Shown here piece after piece: positions 39,521 through 52,718 of a stretch of DNA of 64,000 nucleotides. The position numbers and the translations under genes were made by a program. Within the stretch, counting starts at the first letter, position 1, and each line of letters opens with the position of its first letter. The stretch comes from Toxotes chatareus (taxonomy: Eukaryota; Chordata; Actinopteri; Toxotidae): assembly GCA_016801885.1 (NCBI GenBank), contig CM028900.1:6851501-6915500 (forward strand), given 5' to 3'. The notes under the pieces are model-generated. The model ran no database searches, was not told where the DNA came from, and saw nothing but the letters and a program-made list of their open reading frames with translations.

Positions 39521-41074
39521 AGTGCAGAGCAAGGATATGGCGCTCTAAAGACTTGTTTTGTCCTTAAAGAGTTACATAAATAAACCTGAACTTCAAACCT
39601 GAGTGTTGTTCTATAAGGCAAAACCGCCACGTGAAGCATTTATGCATACTATGACAATGCCACTTAAATGTTAAGCTCTTATTTCTTACTGTTACACTTC
39701 TTATAGTGTAGACACCTATAACAGGACAGTCTGCTTTCAACCTTTTCATCAGTTTGTCTGAAATACTTCCACACTAGACTCCTGGGCAAAGAAGCATTAT
39801 TAGGGTTATTTAGAAACTCTAAATAGTATTTATATGTCTTGGATTCTGTTCTGTTCTGCATATTGCAAACAATGGAATCAAAATACAAAGAGAAAATATA
39901 AAATAAAAATCATTTTAGATTCATCTATTGGATTCTTCTTCTCCATCACTGCTGTTCTCTCTCCTCCATCTTTGCTATGGCTAACTTAGTCTAACACAAC
40001 GTCCCAACTTTGACTGCAGCTTCATCCTGTATTTTCCAATTATCACCTTTTAAAGGCCAGCTGGGTGCATTCCAAACCATCAGGGGGCAATTCCATTTGC
40101 ATTGCTATGAGACAAAGTCATGCCCAAGTACTTTCATGCTAAAGTTCATAGCAGACAGTCTAAAAGGAAACTATAGCTACAGCTAAAAAGTCACAACTAT
40201 AGAATATCCTCAGACAGATAAATTATATCAAACTGAGAAAAAGGTGTTTTTTTCCTTCATAAATGTCGTGAGGTAAAAATGCTTAGAGAACCTGAAAATC
40301 TGAGAGTTTTGAGGTAAGTTGGTGGAGAACATTTCATAGCCTTAAGGTAACAAGTTTGATTTACAGACATGGCGTGCAGTTTGGCCAGACTTTCTCATTT
40401 CAGACTGATCAATGTGACTATCCGTCGAGTGCTCAGCTCTGTTTACAGTTTCGACTCATTATGCTGATTTTATTCTTCTTTTTCATTAACTTGTTTTTTA
40501 AGGAGCTCCAGGAATATTTTACATCTATTTTATTTAGGTCAATTTTGTTTGCCCATTGAAATTCCCCACAATCAAAGGGCACTGAGATGACCACTGCACG
40601 TGTGTGTGTGTGTGGGTGGGGGCAGGGTGGGGTAACTATTCCATTTACTTTGCACATTAATGAGCACTGCCTTCTCTGCCTGCCTTTAGGCTCTCTTTCT
40701 TAATGCTGGGGCTGTTCACTAGTGTAAACCTGTGTTTGATTTCTCCTCTCCTTTCCCTCTCGGACTGCATATAGCAGCATTTAGCTGTGAATTAATTTTC
40801 ATGTTTGGATATACCCTGCTGAGGTGTGATGCCAGTGGTGCATAATCAAAATCTGCAACACTACATATGGGAAGATAGGCCTTGTGGGTATTTTCACAGT
40901 TAAGATCTGTAGCTGGGTGGGGGGAATTAAAAGCAGAGAGAGGGGTCAATGGCCAACAGACAAAATAGAAGTCAGCAATAGGACAATGGGACATTTAACA
41001 CAAAAGAATAAATCTGTTGTCTTATAGAAGTGTGCGGAGAAGAGGATACCTTTTGCAGTGTGATGCGCAGCTGC

Positions 41075-41076
<2 letters not shown>

Positions 41077-41113
<37 letters not shown>
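41077..41113. repeat. (GT)n microsatellite
   Basis: About 18 uninterrupted GT units. Confidence 0.96.
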
Positions 41114-41114
<1 letters not shown>

Positions 41115-41790
41115 TAATACGCATGTCTCTGGCCATGGGACAAGACACGCACCCACAGCCACAGCTCAAACACCAGCAGCCCTTAACATGGTGTGTCTAA
41201 TGCTCCTATTTAGTGTTTGGGGTGCAGCGGCGCGTGGCCTGAGGTTTTTGGGAGGGGAGCGTGGATAGCACCTAGCCTGACAGCTGTGCCCCAAACTGGA
41301 GACAAAAGCCTGAGGAAGTACCGCATCATCGAAGACGGGACTAAAAGGCATGGCAGTTTGCTTCTAGTCTGGCCTATACTACCATCTGATTTGGTGCATA
41401 GTCCACTTTTCATGGTGAATATGGCCCAAGAGCAAACACTATCCTTGCAATGTGAGCTTAAACTGGGAGGACATCTTTAAACAAATACCACTATAAAAGG
41501 ACCAGGCATCATGTTGTACATTTAGATCAAAAGGAGAAACATAAACTACTTATTCATAACATTCTTTATTTAAAAACAAACAAAAACAGGGAGAACACAG
41601 GCCGCCTTTTGTGCACCAGTATTTTCAATGGAGTTTATTTGTAATCCTTTGATAGCTGGGAGTCTCTTTGTCAATCGGTGTACATCAAAGATAAGCTAAC
41701 TTTACCATGCTGCTTGTGTTTGTGTGTCTGTCTGTGTCTGTATTCCAGCCTTTAACATCACAGTAAGGCATATTTTTAATCTACTGATTT

Positions 41791-42200
41791 AAAGGCGCAT
41801 TATGTAAGTATTTTAGTTTTAAACATTCAAAAACTATTAAATTTTATTCACAAAATGTGAAGAAATAACAGCTCTGATGTAGTGTCAAAGATATATATAT
41901 CTCTGCAACACAATATATATACACATATATATAGTGTTGCAGAGATATCTACTCATTAGCATACTAACCAGCTAACCCCAGCCTGTGAGATCTCCTAATA
42001 CCACTTTGTACCTCAAGAGGCAATAATGAGTCCCTGCACAGTCCAGTCTGCCCTCAGTCCAACATGAGTGTGTGTGAGGAGTAGTAACTGCACAAGGGCT
42101 AAAATCCTGTGTTGCAGCCATCCTTTCTCAGAAACATTCCTCCACTCTTTCCTCAAGCTCAGCTATTGATGCTGCCCCTCTAGCTTCTCTCCCTTAACCT
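41791..42200. repeat. dispersed repeat starting AAAGGCGCATTATGTAAG, with internal hairpin
   Basis: The start resembles the widespread fish repeat family beginning AAAG(G/C)(C/A)RCATTATGTA. It includes a strong hairpin at 41890-41949. The right boundary is uncertain. Confidence 0.4.
41890..41949. repeat. perfect-stem hairpin (inverted repeat)
   Basis: The arm ATATCTCTGCAACAC plus an AT run (ending about 41920) is the reverse complement of the arm GTGTTGCAGAGATAT (41934-41948) with its preceding AT run, around a loop of about 4 nt. Confidence 0.8.
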
Positions 42201-42659
42201 CTTGTAGCTCGTCCTCTGTGACTGAAATAGTCATCATCAGTCTAACAATAAACGAATAGCAACAACCTACCAGATACATAGACTGTAAGGTAAACCTGTG
42301 TGGAAAATATTATTTCCCAATCCATGCAGAGGTTATAGGGTGGATTTATTCAAACTAACATTAGCTCGTGAATGTGAGGGTTGAAACATGGTTTTGAGTG
42401 GCCAGTGAGCACAGCCCCCAACTTCCTGGTAGTATGCTGCCCCTTATTTGTTTGGAATTTGGCTAATGAAATTTACAGTGCAGAGGATAGCCTTCCTCTC
42501 TGTGAAGTACACATTTCTCTGCAACGGACGCATTTTTATGAACACAAATTCTTTCTCTAATTATTTCTTATTTGTTTGAAGCACTGCATGAACAAACACC
42601 GGCACAAATGTGGTGAATATGGGAAAGAAAATACAGCAAGTGACAAAAATTCTAAAATT

Positions 42660-42960
42660 AGGAAGGATCCAGTTAAAACCTAAATTAAATCTACAAAAAT
42701 TTAGCACCCAGTGCTAATTTTCATCAACACAAACCCTTTATTTGCATACACATGGCCCAGGCTAATAGAAGCAAAACAGATAATAATTAGTCATTTGTTG
42801 CCAAATCAGTTATTAGGTGATAATTAGGCCTACGCGAGAATTTGAACTCTTTCAAATGGTCTCTTTGATCTGAACACGTTCCCAGATGGATGTATCCTGC
42901 ATTCATTATTTTTTCAAATTAAAGGCCAACCAAACATTTGCAAAACTGGATCTGATTCTT
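42660..42960. promoter_or_regulatory. candidate regulatory cluster in intron 1 (homeodomain/POU motifs)
   Basis: An octamer ATTTGCAT at 42740-42747 is followed by a series of TAAT-core words (TAATAATTAG, GTGATAATTAGG). The block is non-repetitive. Function is inferred from motif content alone. Confidence 0.25.
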
Positions 42961-43480
42961 CACTATGCACTTCCCCACACCACCGACTAAACACTAATGC
43001 TGCATAGCACTTGGAAGGTGTACTTACAGACACATCTTAATCTGCCATCTACAGAACATGTGTTACCATATTTTATTAACATAAGGTGAATTGTAAGAGG
43101 TCATAGGCTGGTGCACACATGTTCTTTTATGTTTAATGACTGTGGTGGATCCCAGTTTTAGAGTGAATAGATATTCACTGTGTGCTTTACTTGGAGCCCA
43201 TCAAGGCCGATGAAACATTAGTAAATGTGAATTGTGAATCAAGAGGCACTCAGAAAAAGGTGGTGCAGTCATTCCTGGCATCCATATCAATGACTAGCCT
43301 TGTTATAAAATGGAAAACTAAATATTTAGAATTACATCTTAACAGCAAAATAGGAAAACTATCCATCCCTCGCATGGAACTTCCTTTATTATGCCCCTGT
43401 GTCCGCACATGCACACACGCACAGACGTCAGGGAACTGAAATGGCTCAAAAATATCCACTGGTCTAAATTAGACTTGTGA

Positions 43481-43502
43481 ATGTGTGTGTGTGTGTGTGT
43501 GT
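43481..43502. repeat. (GT)n microsatellite
   Basis: About 11 GT units. Confidence 0.93.
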
Positions 43503-43799
43503 AGTGGTTGGATGGTGAGTGGAAGGAGAGGACTGAGCAGGTTTCTGACCTCCCATGGGTGCAACAGAGCGAGTGCCACAGTGTCAGCTCACTAAAACAA
43601 CAACGTGTGAAGCAGTAGGTATTGCAAAATGGAGAACCACAAACAAGCCTTTTATACAGCCTGATAATGGTAAATTTAACTTACTCAGGTGTAACTGTAA
43701 TATATAAGACACCAAACATGTTCTCCAACCTAAAAAAAAAAAAAAAAAAGAAAGCAGTTGTTTGCCACTGGTCTCCAACTCGTGTGAGTGTCTCCTGAA

Positions 43800-44080
43800 A
43801 TAGCACCCCTATGGCAGTCATAACAGACCTTCGTCATCCTGGTTACCATATTAAACACGTGGAGTGAGCTTTGTTGTCATAGTTACAATAATAAACACAT
43901 GGTTAAGCTTATGAAACATAATGGTCTGGTTAGGTTTAGGTATAAAAACAATTAGGTTAAGTTTAGGGAAAGGAAATGGTTTAGGTTAAAAAAAAAATTA
44001 CTTCCTTAAGGTTAGAGGACCATCGTCATTGTTGCAATAATAAACCCACAGTCAAGGTTGTAGAATGGTCATAGATAAAA
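43800..44080. repeat. GGTTAGGTTTAGG-type fish repeat with three internal units
   Basis: Three diverged units of the form GTCAT..TGGTTAC..TATTAAACAC(G/A)TGG start near 43831, 43877 and 44026. Between the second and third lies GGTTAGGTTTAGGTATAAAAAC and a second GGTTAAGTTTAGGGAAAGG. This arrangement is a known common type in percomorph genomes. Confidence 0.5.
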
Positions 44081-46143
44081 AATATATATATACACTACGC
44101 CACCTAACCTGCCCCTTTGCTCCTGTTACTCTTGCACTGAACTGCGTTATATGTAGGGCATGCAAGTGATGTCACTGCACTGCACATAGCTGTTCAGTGA
44201 AAAAGGCAAAATAGTAAAAAGCTATTGTGAAAATGACTACACAAACAGGCAAAAGTTTTTACAGAATTTCCAAGGGCAGCGAGGCTTTCTAAAAGCTGAG
44301 TAATGTTGAGAAAACAAATCCACCATTTTGTGAATGAAACGTAAGAAAATCCAAATATTTTATCTGATTGGTTCACAAGCAACCAGAAGTCCTTCTCCTG
44401 CTCCTTTCCTTTCCTATAAAGTACATGGCAACATCTGTCTTGAGTAAAGCTATACAAATAACATTTGTTAAATGACAGTACTTATTTTGTCCAACCCATG
44501 TAGATACATTCGGGGAAAAATTACTATCTATTAACATGACGGACAGCTGTTACTATGTAGACCCAGTCAATTTTCCCATTTTTGCACCACAATGTTATTA
44601 TATAGTTGCAAAATGTCTGGTATGATGAAAAAGAGCAGGCTCTCCAATAGTGAGAGTGGCTATGTCCTTAGAGGGCATTAGTACAGGCTTTATCTTGTTG
44701 TGCCAGACAGTTCAGTAGTAAACACCCTGGCAAAGGGCCTCGTAGTAAAACTCTGATGGAACTGCACAGCAGAGCCGGAGTGTTGTAGCCATCCTGGCAT
44801 GGAGATATGGGTCATTCTAGGCTGTCCTCTCGCTCACCCCAGCACCACAGCCCAAACCCTGATGAGATTAGCTGGCCAGCCAGTCGCTCAGTGGTGGTAA
44901 AACACAAACACCAGTGATTACGTGAACATTAAAGTCAGATCCCCTCACACTTCTGCTCGGATCCCCTTGTGCAGGGTCAAGATCGGGTTAGTGTAATGAC
45001 TATGCCGCCATCCCCAACTTATATGGCAGTACTACCGCCATCTTGGCACAAGCCACGGACCCTGACAGATAGTAAACAAACAAATAAGCATGCTGCGATT
45101 ACAACTGACGTCATCTGAGACACATGCAATGACGTTCAGTGCACAAAGAATGGAACAGTGATACAGCTGGCTTCCCCGAATCCTCCAAATTGCTTTAAAC
45201 TAAGAAAATGTGTATGCTTGGGCCTTCTTTGTTAATATGTGAAAAATGACACCAAACAGGTTGACATTTCCTTCCAGTGACTAGTTTTTTGAGATAGGTC
45301 AGTGAATGCAGTGCCTTGGCCACTGCTTTTCTGTGTTAAATCAGTGGTAGAAATGGGATTAGGCAGGTTGGAATTCCAGGGTAATCACTCATTCAGCAGC
45401 AGCCAGAAGAAAAGGCCTCCTTAAGGAGAAGGGGTGGGTTTTATATAGCTGAGAGCTTTGATTACTGCTCCGTCTTAAAACCGCATCCGATGAGTAAAGA
45501 CATGCACTGGTCCTCCCCCACATTTACTGGGTGAGTCGCCCTCCTGGGTTCCTGTAAATAAGTGATGTCACAGCGCTAAATGATGCCCAGACTAGACTCA
45601 GCAAGGTCCTGAAAACAACATACTACCAGCTTCATCACTACTGTGAGCACGCTGCCTAACCGTCATGTCAACAAAGAATTAGTTTTGCACATTTCATCCC
45701 ATTTCTCTGTGGGATTGCTGATGATGTAGTTGAACTGCAGAATAGTGAACAAGATCAAGGGTATTCCCTCTTATTCTATGAAGCCAGTAAAGTTCACCCT
45801 TGGGAAAAAAAACACATTGTTCTTATATGAGGATTGACTGCTTTGTCACTAATGAACATGTTCAGATGGACACAGACAAAAAACAAAAAGACATGTTCTC
45901 TAGTCTTTCTCCTGTTCTTCCCGACGCAGACTGGTAGTGACAGTTGTTTCCAGTTGCTACGTATAAAGGGCCCATCATAAAGCCTGGCTGGAGGAAACAG
46001 GATAAGCGCTTGAGCCAAGGCAGTAAAAAGCTCTCTGGGAACTTGAAAGCCACACAAATGAAGTCTGCATCTGCCATCTGGAAACAATAAACAAACAAAA
46101 CCCAGCAGCCAAACAAACACCACGAAAGGCTGAAGGGGAGAGC

Positions 46144-46146
<3 letters not shown>

Positions 46147-46210
<64 letters not shown>
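46147..46210. repeat. (GA)32 microsatellite
   Basis: About 64 nt of uninterrupted GA. It encodes Leu-Ser repeats on the minus strand and so creates a false open frame of 243 codons. Confidence 0.97.
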
Positions 46211-46213
<3 letters not shown>

Positions 46214-46749
46214 GCAGTGATTGAGAGTGTGAATGAGTGATAGGGAGAGGAGGGTGTCAATGTTACAAACGTGTGCAGCATGCATCATTAGCAGACACTG
46301 ATGAGAAGACAGACACAGAGACAACCCTTTGTATAAAATCTCCTTTGATGCTAGGGAGATGGCCCTGCTGTTTGAATGTGTGTGGTACCACTGAAACCTG
46401 GTTCTAATGAAGTGCAGCGCTAACAGGAGGCTGCCTGTCTGCAACTTGTGCCAGTGATGTGATGAGAAGTTATAAGCCACTTCCAAATATGGCAAAACAC
46501 CAAAAGCAACCAGCCAACTCTTCACTGCAAGCCTGGATAAATTAGAATTATGATTTGTCTTTATTTTTAGATTTTCAGAGAGAAGTCACATCACAGTTGT
46601 CCTGTTTTCAGTGGAGGATTTTGTGTGTTAATTGTCATCTGGCTGTCCAAAGTGGACTGGTCAATGAGACCAGTTTTCTGACTGTACAGGAGCTCCAAAT
46701 CAAAGTCAGTGGAGACATATAATGCCAAGATCAATTACACTATAAAACT

Positions 46750-46775
46750 ATAGCTATAACTATAACTATAACTAG
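46750..46775. repeat. (CTATAA)n short tandem repeat
   Basis: About four CTATAA units. Confidence 0.8.
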
Positions 46776-47412
46776 GAATATTATAGTGATTTCTCCTCAG
46801 GGCTGATAAACCAACACACACAAACACAAAAAGGGTCTTCAGGGGTATGTAAAATACATCAAACCTCAACCCTTTTTCTTTAGCAGTGGCAATTATATAA
46901 TTACAAGATACAAAATGTTCTTTGCATCTATTGAGTTAAGCTTAAGCCGATAAGGGCTAAAGCTAAAGAATATTAATTTACATATTGATAATTAAGTAAT
47001 TAAAATGTCAAACTAACAGATGCCTATGCATGTGCAGTGTCTTACAACTGCTTGCTTACACAGCAGTTAAAATAACTCAGACATTTAATTAACAGGGCAA
47101 CACTGGGCAACACAACTTCATTATGCAGACACAGTTGTTGATATTCCAAACCAAGTTTATTGGACAGGCACTAAGTGTCAGTGTGGAACTATTCAATGAG
47201 GAAAATTCATAAGATGAAGCTTCAGTTGGTATTAGAAAAAGCATCCTTAAGCTGCTCTCAAAGACCTCATCACAAGGGACACTGTAAACACTGACACCGA
47301 GGGGTTAAACCAAGAACTGCAGCCACGTGGCCACAGCATGGACCCATGTTCTATTATACAGCACATAGTCCCACCTATAGGTGCACATATACTTAAAACA
47401 AACATGTTGAAT

Positions 47413-47413
<1 letters not shown>

Positions 47414-47456
<43 letters not shown>

Positions 47457-47479
47457 CGCACACACACACACACACACAG
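47414..47479. repeat. interrupted (CA)n microsatellite
   Basis: CA units with TATA and CG interruptions. Confidence 0.95.
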
Positions 47480-48928
47480 ATCCCTGCTGTGTCTGGTTAA
47501 CAAACACTCTGCTATAAAAGCAGGCCTCTTACTCATTAGGATGCTGTGTATCAGACAGGAAATGCTGGGTAAATTACACCTCATCGCCCTGGAACTAGCC
47601 GACCATCACCATGGCAATGAGCCAACCTCAATGCCGTGAGAAGACCAAAGCACTATCATGGCAGAGGAAAAGGGAACAGGATAACACAGTTTCTCCTAAG
47701 AACTGATATAAAATTGGTCCAATGTCAGTGATGCAGATGTGCTCCTACAGGTTTCCGAGGCGTAAACTGAACCTAAATCCATATATGTTTAACAAACAAA
47801 AGAGCCCCTTTGGCCTTTTGACAGAGGTGCTGACTCCAAACCTGGAAGCAATATCCTGCCCACACACACAACTCTGACTGCTACCTAATTAATGCTATAT
47901 GGGCTAAACTGTACCAGACCAACACACTCTTTATTTATTAGAAATTGTTAGTTATTCTTACAGTAAATGCTCTAATACAATTCAATAAATAGATCCACAC
48001 ACAACCTGTGCAACCAAGAGAATACTGGGTGGTCTCTAGAGAAGTCTGTGTGTAACATTTTAAAAAATCGGATTCATCAACCAAAGAGATTATGATCATA
48101 ATATGTGAATGGCGTGAGGATAAGTAGCTTTGACAACTACACTGAAAAAAACCCATGGCCACAAGAATGATTTTTGTTAGTTTGTAAAAAAAAAAAAAAA
48201 ACAGCAGATAGCCTTTTGATTAAAATGCAGTTTCAAAGGTTATAACAAAAATATCTATAGTTACCAAGCACTGTAATGACAAAATTGTCTGAACACCATG
48301 CATTAGCCTCAAAAAGGATCATTTCATCACAGCACTTGTATTGGCTTACATCTGCAAAAAACAGAAAGTTTCCCACTTGTGTTATCATTAAAAACAGAGA
48401 ATATTTCCCCAGCTTCTCATTCAATCCGACCACCACGCTCAAACTCTTAACCACATAAACCACCCATTTGCCAAGTCCACCCCACGTTTCTAGAACAAAA
48501 TTCTTTTGTTGCATTGTTCACACATTCCTCCCAGGCCGTGTTTATACAGATGCGATTCCATGTGCGCTCTGGGTTCCTAAGAAGTCCTACTCTGAAGCTA
48601 AAGATGTGCTGTTCATCAAAGGATTCGGTGCTAGAGCGGAGACACTTGTTTTGGTTGTTTTTTCTTCTATGGGGATACAGGGTAACATATCCATCTGTTG
48701 GCCGTATGGATCCACCTTGGTCAGCACTGGGACAAGTGTAGGCCTCCCCTCTCAACCACCCCACATTGCTCCCTCAACCACGTTTACTCAGCTGGTCTCC
48801 ACGGCAGTTACCACAGAGTTTTGTTTTCACACAGCAACATGTGTTAACTTAATGCTCTGTAACAGATTTCAAAGGCAAGATTAGCTGGGTCAACAACAGG
48901 TAATAGAGCAATTTATTGATTCATTGAC

Positions 48929-48954
48929 AAAAAAAAAAAAAAAAAAAAAAAAAA
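48929..48954. repeat. A26 homopolymer
   Basis: A run of about 26 A followed by GAAAAAGG. It could be the tail of an old retroposed sequence, but no recognisable body precedes it. Confidence 0.9.
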
Positions 48955-51894
48955 GAAAAAGGCAATTTGACTTTGGTACTGTAAGGCAATGGCCAAAAAT
49001 GTGTCTAGTAAGGATTAGATAAATCATTAGTTCAACAGTTCAAGAAAGGCATAGAACTTAGGGTTTCAGGTTACTTGGCCAACCAGTTCGCCCTCCCATA
49101 GCGGCAGAATCTGGTTACACAGTCCCCATGATTGTTTTTTTGCTTGATTGGATTATGGCCACACACCTTAAGCTCAGCTTCCACCACCAATCAATGAGGA
49201 AATGAGGTGTCAACACACTGGTGTTTATTCAACACTCATTTATTTTTCTACCAGAAGCCAAAGCCAGTTCAACCACAGAAGACACCAGATGAATGAAGGG
49301 ATTTTCTTTAAGCATCGCCTATTTCTAGCAGCATTACAAACAAGTAATTTGAGACGTACAAGAGCCAATTATGTTGACAAATAATAATCTGTTCAGTTTT
49401 ATTTCATTTTCTTTACCTGCACTGCATGTAAATTCCCCTGGTACCATAGGACAGTTTGAAATGAAAATTGGCCAATTTATTGTGAAATGACTAATGAATT
49501 TATAATGACACTTGGTACTAATATTAAGACAGCATAAGTGTATAATACAATTCTGTCTTGTCTTGGTTCTAATCTCTTTTACAACTGAGAAGACAGGGCT
49601 TTTAAACTTCAGGCAGTGCATCCATATGACCAAGCTAAAGGAACTAGTAATGGAAAGACACCAGGAAGTCTGTAATGCTTCCAGTCAGCATGAAGTGCCA
49701 TCAAAATAAAATTCTGCACAGTAGCTGCTGCTTTAAAACAACTGGAGCAATCGAAATTTCCCCTGCCAATTTATGCCAAATGCCACTTTATAAACATTCT
49801 AGCTTGACTGCCAAGTGTCTGCACTGCTTTATGCCCTTTCTCTTAATTGAAAACGTTATAGGGGTGCATTACACTTGGGGGTTTTATAAGCTGTGCTATA
49901 AAGCCCTAGCAGGCCCTGAGAGGGGAAACTGCCCATTAACTTATAAGGTCCAGGCCTTGGCTGTCTTAATTGACAACCTCTAGGCTACTTTCATCACTTG
50001 TCGACTTCATAGCAGCAGTCAATGCTTCCTCCAGGATGCTGTTGCATCTTTGACACGAGGGTGTTTGTGACAAAGAGCAGTCTGCCGCCAATGCCAGGGC
50101 GAGGGCTCTAGGCTGTCCATAAAACAAGCTCACACATTCCTCTCCGTCTTCCAGCCATCTGAGAGGGCTGCATTTAACCATGTAGCTACTGCCGCCCAGA
50201 AACACCAGCCAAAATTAAATATGAATCTCATTATAAAATGGTAGACTTTTTATATTCCTATGCTGTGCAAGTCTACACATAACATTTCATAATAATATTT
50301 TCCAAATATGATAAAATCAATGTAAAATACTACAAGAAAATGTAAGATGCTAAATTGAAAGAGGGATTATTGAGAATGGGAAAAGAGTTTGCTTCTAATC
50401 TGTTTGGGCTATCACCCCAAGCACAAATAGACAAAGACACACACTCACACACTGGCGTGACAGGCATTTCACACTCTAATTTGGCAGGATCATCAGCTTT
50501 GTGCCTCTGGAAATTCATGTGCCTTGAATTAGAGCCACATGTCACAATGTTGTTGACCACTATAGACACATTACAGGAATATTAAAGCCATTTAAGTTCT
50601 TTGTAAGTGGCATTCAGACTATCTGAAGATTCTAATTATACTACCTATGAGAGTTGCAAGACAGTAGACACAAGGAAGAAGAGTAACTTTGATCTGACAA
50701 CTGACACTAAATGTTGTGACAGAAATGCACACAAGATAAATATGGATGTAAGTATTTCTGTTTCTTTGTACACTTAAAAGGAGAACTCCTGTAATTTAGT
50801 ATTGCCATTGCATCAAGTTGGGGGACTTGAAACAGATTTTGAAAAGAATGGTCAGCAGCAAAGGTTAAATCCTGACTTTCCAGTTAAGTACACTGACCTT
50901 TGCTTCAAATTACAGATTTCACTTGTGTGATGGACATATGTTTGTTTCAGTTGTTCATTTGGTTTACTCTTGGCTTGGGCTTAACTCACAGATGTAAGCA
51001 GCACTATAAACCTTGTCATTATCATGATTCCATTAAGTGGAGAGTTTGAACAATCTGTAATTTTAAAAAAAAAAGTCCCCTGGGGGCTGTAGCTACACAA
51101 ACTTTAGATATTGTTGATAGGATAGGTTGTGACGTCAATGTTCCCAATTTAGATGGCTGGAAATTTGTAGAGTGTATAATGAATGAGAAGCGATCTATAG
51201 TGGAAAAACAGATTTTGACTGGTTTGACTGACTTGACTGACAAGAGCCAGCAGAGCAAAGAACCTGTGGCTGTACTAAGTGGCTGCCATAAGAGACTGCC
51301 AAGTACAGTACAGTTAAAAGTACAGTTAAAACCAATTCAAAGCTGATATAGATACCAATTAACTGAGGCTATCTGAGACTATCTGTAGTACAATTCTTCA
51401 GAATAAGAGAATTTTGGATAGTTAGGTAATATTTTTTAGTGTAGAGGTGTATTTGTCCCACTCCATTTATATCAGTGAGGGTAGATTAAATGTTAGAAAC
51501 ATTCCTTAAAGTAGCATAAAGCAATACAACACTACAACCCCCAAAATGGCCATGAAGTTGAACACACAACTGAAACTGAACGTTATAACCCTGACGTGAT
51601 GCAAGTCATACAGAAGTCAACAGAGGTTTCTGACAGACACTGAAAACTTATGAAAATGCTTGTAATGAGTAACAGGCTACCATGAGGTGTCGCCAGTTTC
51701 TTCCGTGATATCGCAATCATGCAGTCAGAAAATATAATAAAGTACAGCCGAGTGCTGCGTCTTCCTGAACTCTTGCCATCACAGTGAGGTTGCCAGGCAA
51801 CCAGAGCCACAGCCAGAGATGCTCTGCCCAGATGTACTGAGCAGATGGAAAGGAAATAGTTACAGAATACAAACGGCTAAAACCACAAACTGCC

Positions 51895-52718
51895 ATTAGG
51901 GTTGGGCAGTATCTATTTTTTCTTACCTTAACGTTTTCGAAACTTACTGTGCAATACGGTACATGACGATACTAGTTTAAAAAAAAAAAAAAAAACAATT
52001 AATCAGTCTCTAAAGAAGAACTCCTTGTCAAAGATCAGCCATTTTAGTAGACTACAGTTCTGTCTAATACCAATTACTTGCACAAGTCTTGCTGCACTAT
52101 ATTATGTTGTAGGTCTGCGAATAAAGTTAAACGCTCATAACAGTACAAAATGACCAGATCACTGTTCATTTCTACCTCCAAATTATTTTTCTATTGGCAG
52201 AGTTCAGTGCTGTAACAAATTCATTTCATTTTCAATTTTCCATCAATAAAGGAATATTTGATACTTGTTTCACAAAACTTTATTGCAGAACATTGTTTAC
52301 TAATGCCCAATGCCAAACATTCAGTGAAAATAAAGACATACTCTTGTATATTATCTTGTTCTGCCAAATCTCAAATTTTGTGTGCACTGTTGTTTTTTAT
52401 AAAGAGGATATCATAGGCCTAAGCAGCTGACAAGTTTACTACTTATATTTATGGGCTCTAAAAATAAATCATCTCGACTTGACTCACTGATATTTCTGTT
52501 TCATGAGTTCGGCACGGAAAACTCAGCTAGAGTATGATTTGGTAAAAGGCATGTGAAACATTGAAGTTTCAGGTATTTCTTATTAACGGAAAAACGAAAA
52601 CTGAAAACCAAATTACTTTAGAAAAGGAAACTTAGTCAAAAGAAGAGTGAGTATTTGCGAGTACAAGTGATTTGTGGTCTATACCACGATGAAATGTTGA
52701 TACCGCCACAGCCTAAAT
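51895..52718. mobile_element. MITE-like repeat with imperfect terminal inverted repeats
   Basis: The left end reads TTAGGGTTGGGCAGTAT (from 51896), and the reverse complement of the right end (52700-52717) reads TTTAGGCTGTGGCGGTAT; about 13 of 17 positions agree. The interior next to each end has the 'cGGTAT/ATACCg'-type words typical of fish repeats that begin GGGTTGGGC. The length is about 820 nt. No target-site duplication is evident and there is no transposase coding. It is inside intron 1, about 340 nt from exon 1. Confidence 0.5.

Noticed and set aside
45794..46525. Open frame of 243 codons on the minus strand
   Set aside because: It is held open by the (GA)32 repeat, which reads as Leu-Ser, and the flanks look like no protein family.
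48468..48884. Overlapping open frames of 138 (+) and 105 (-) codons
   Set aside because: I considered a retroposed or transposon-derived gene because both strands are open and an A26 run follows at 48929, but no protein motif was recognisable.
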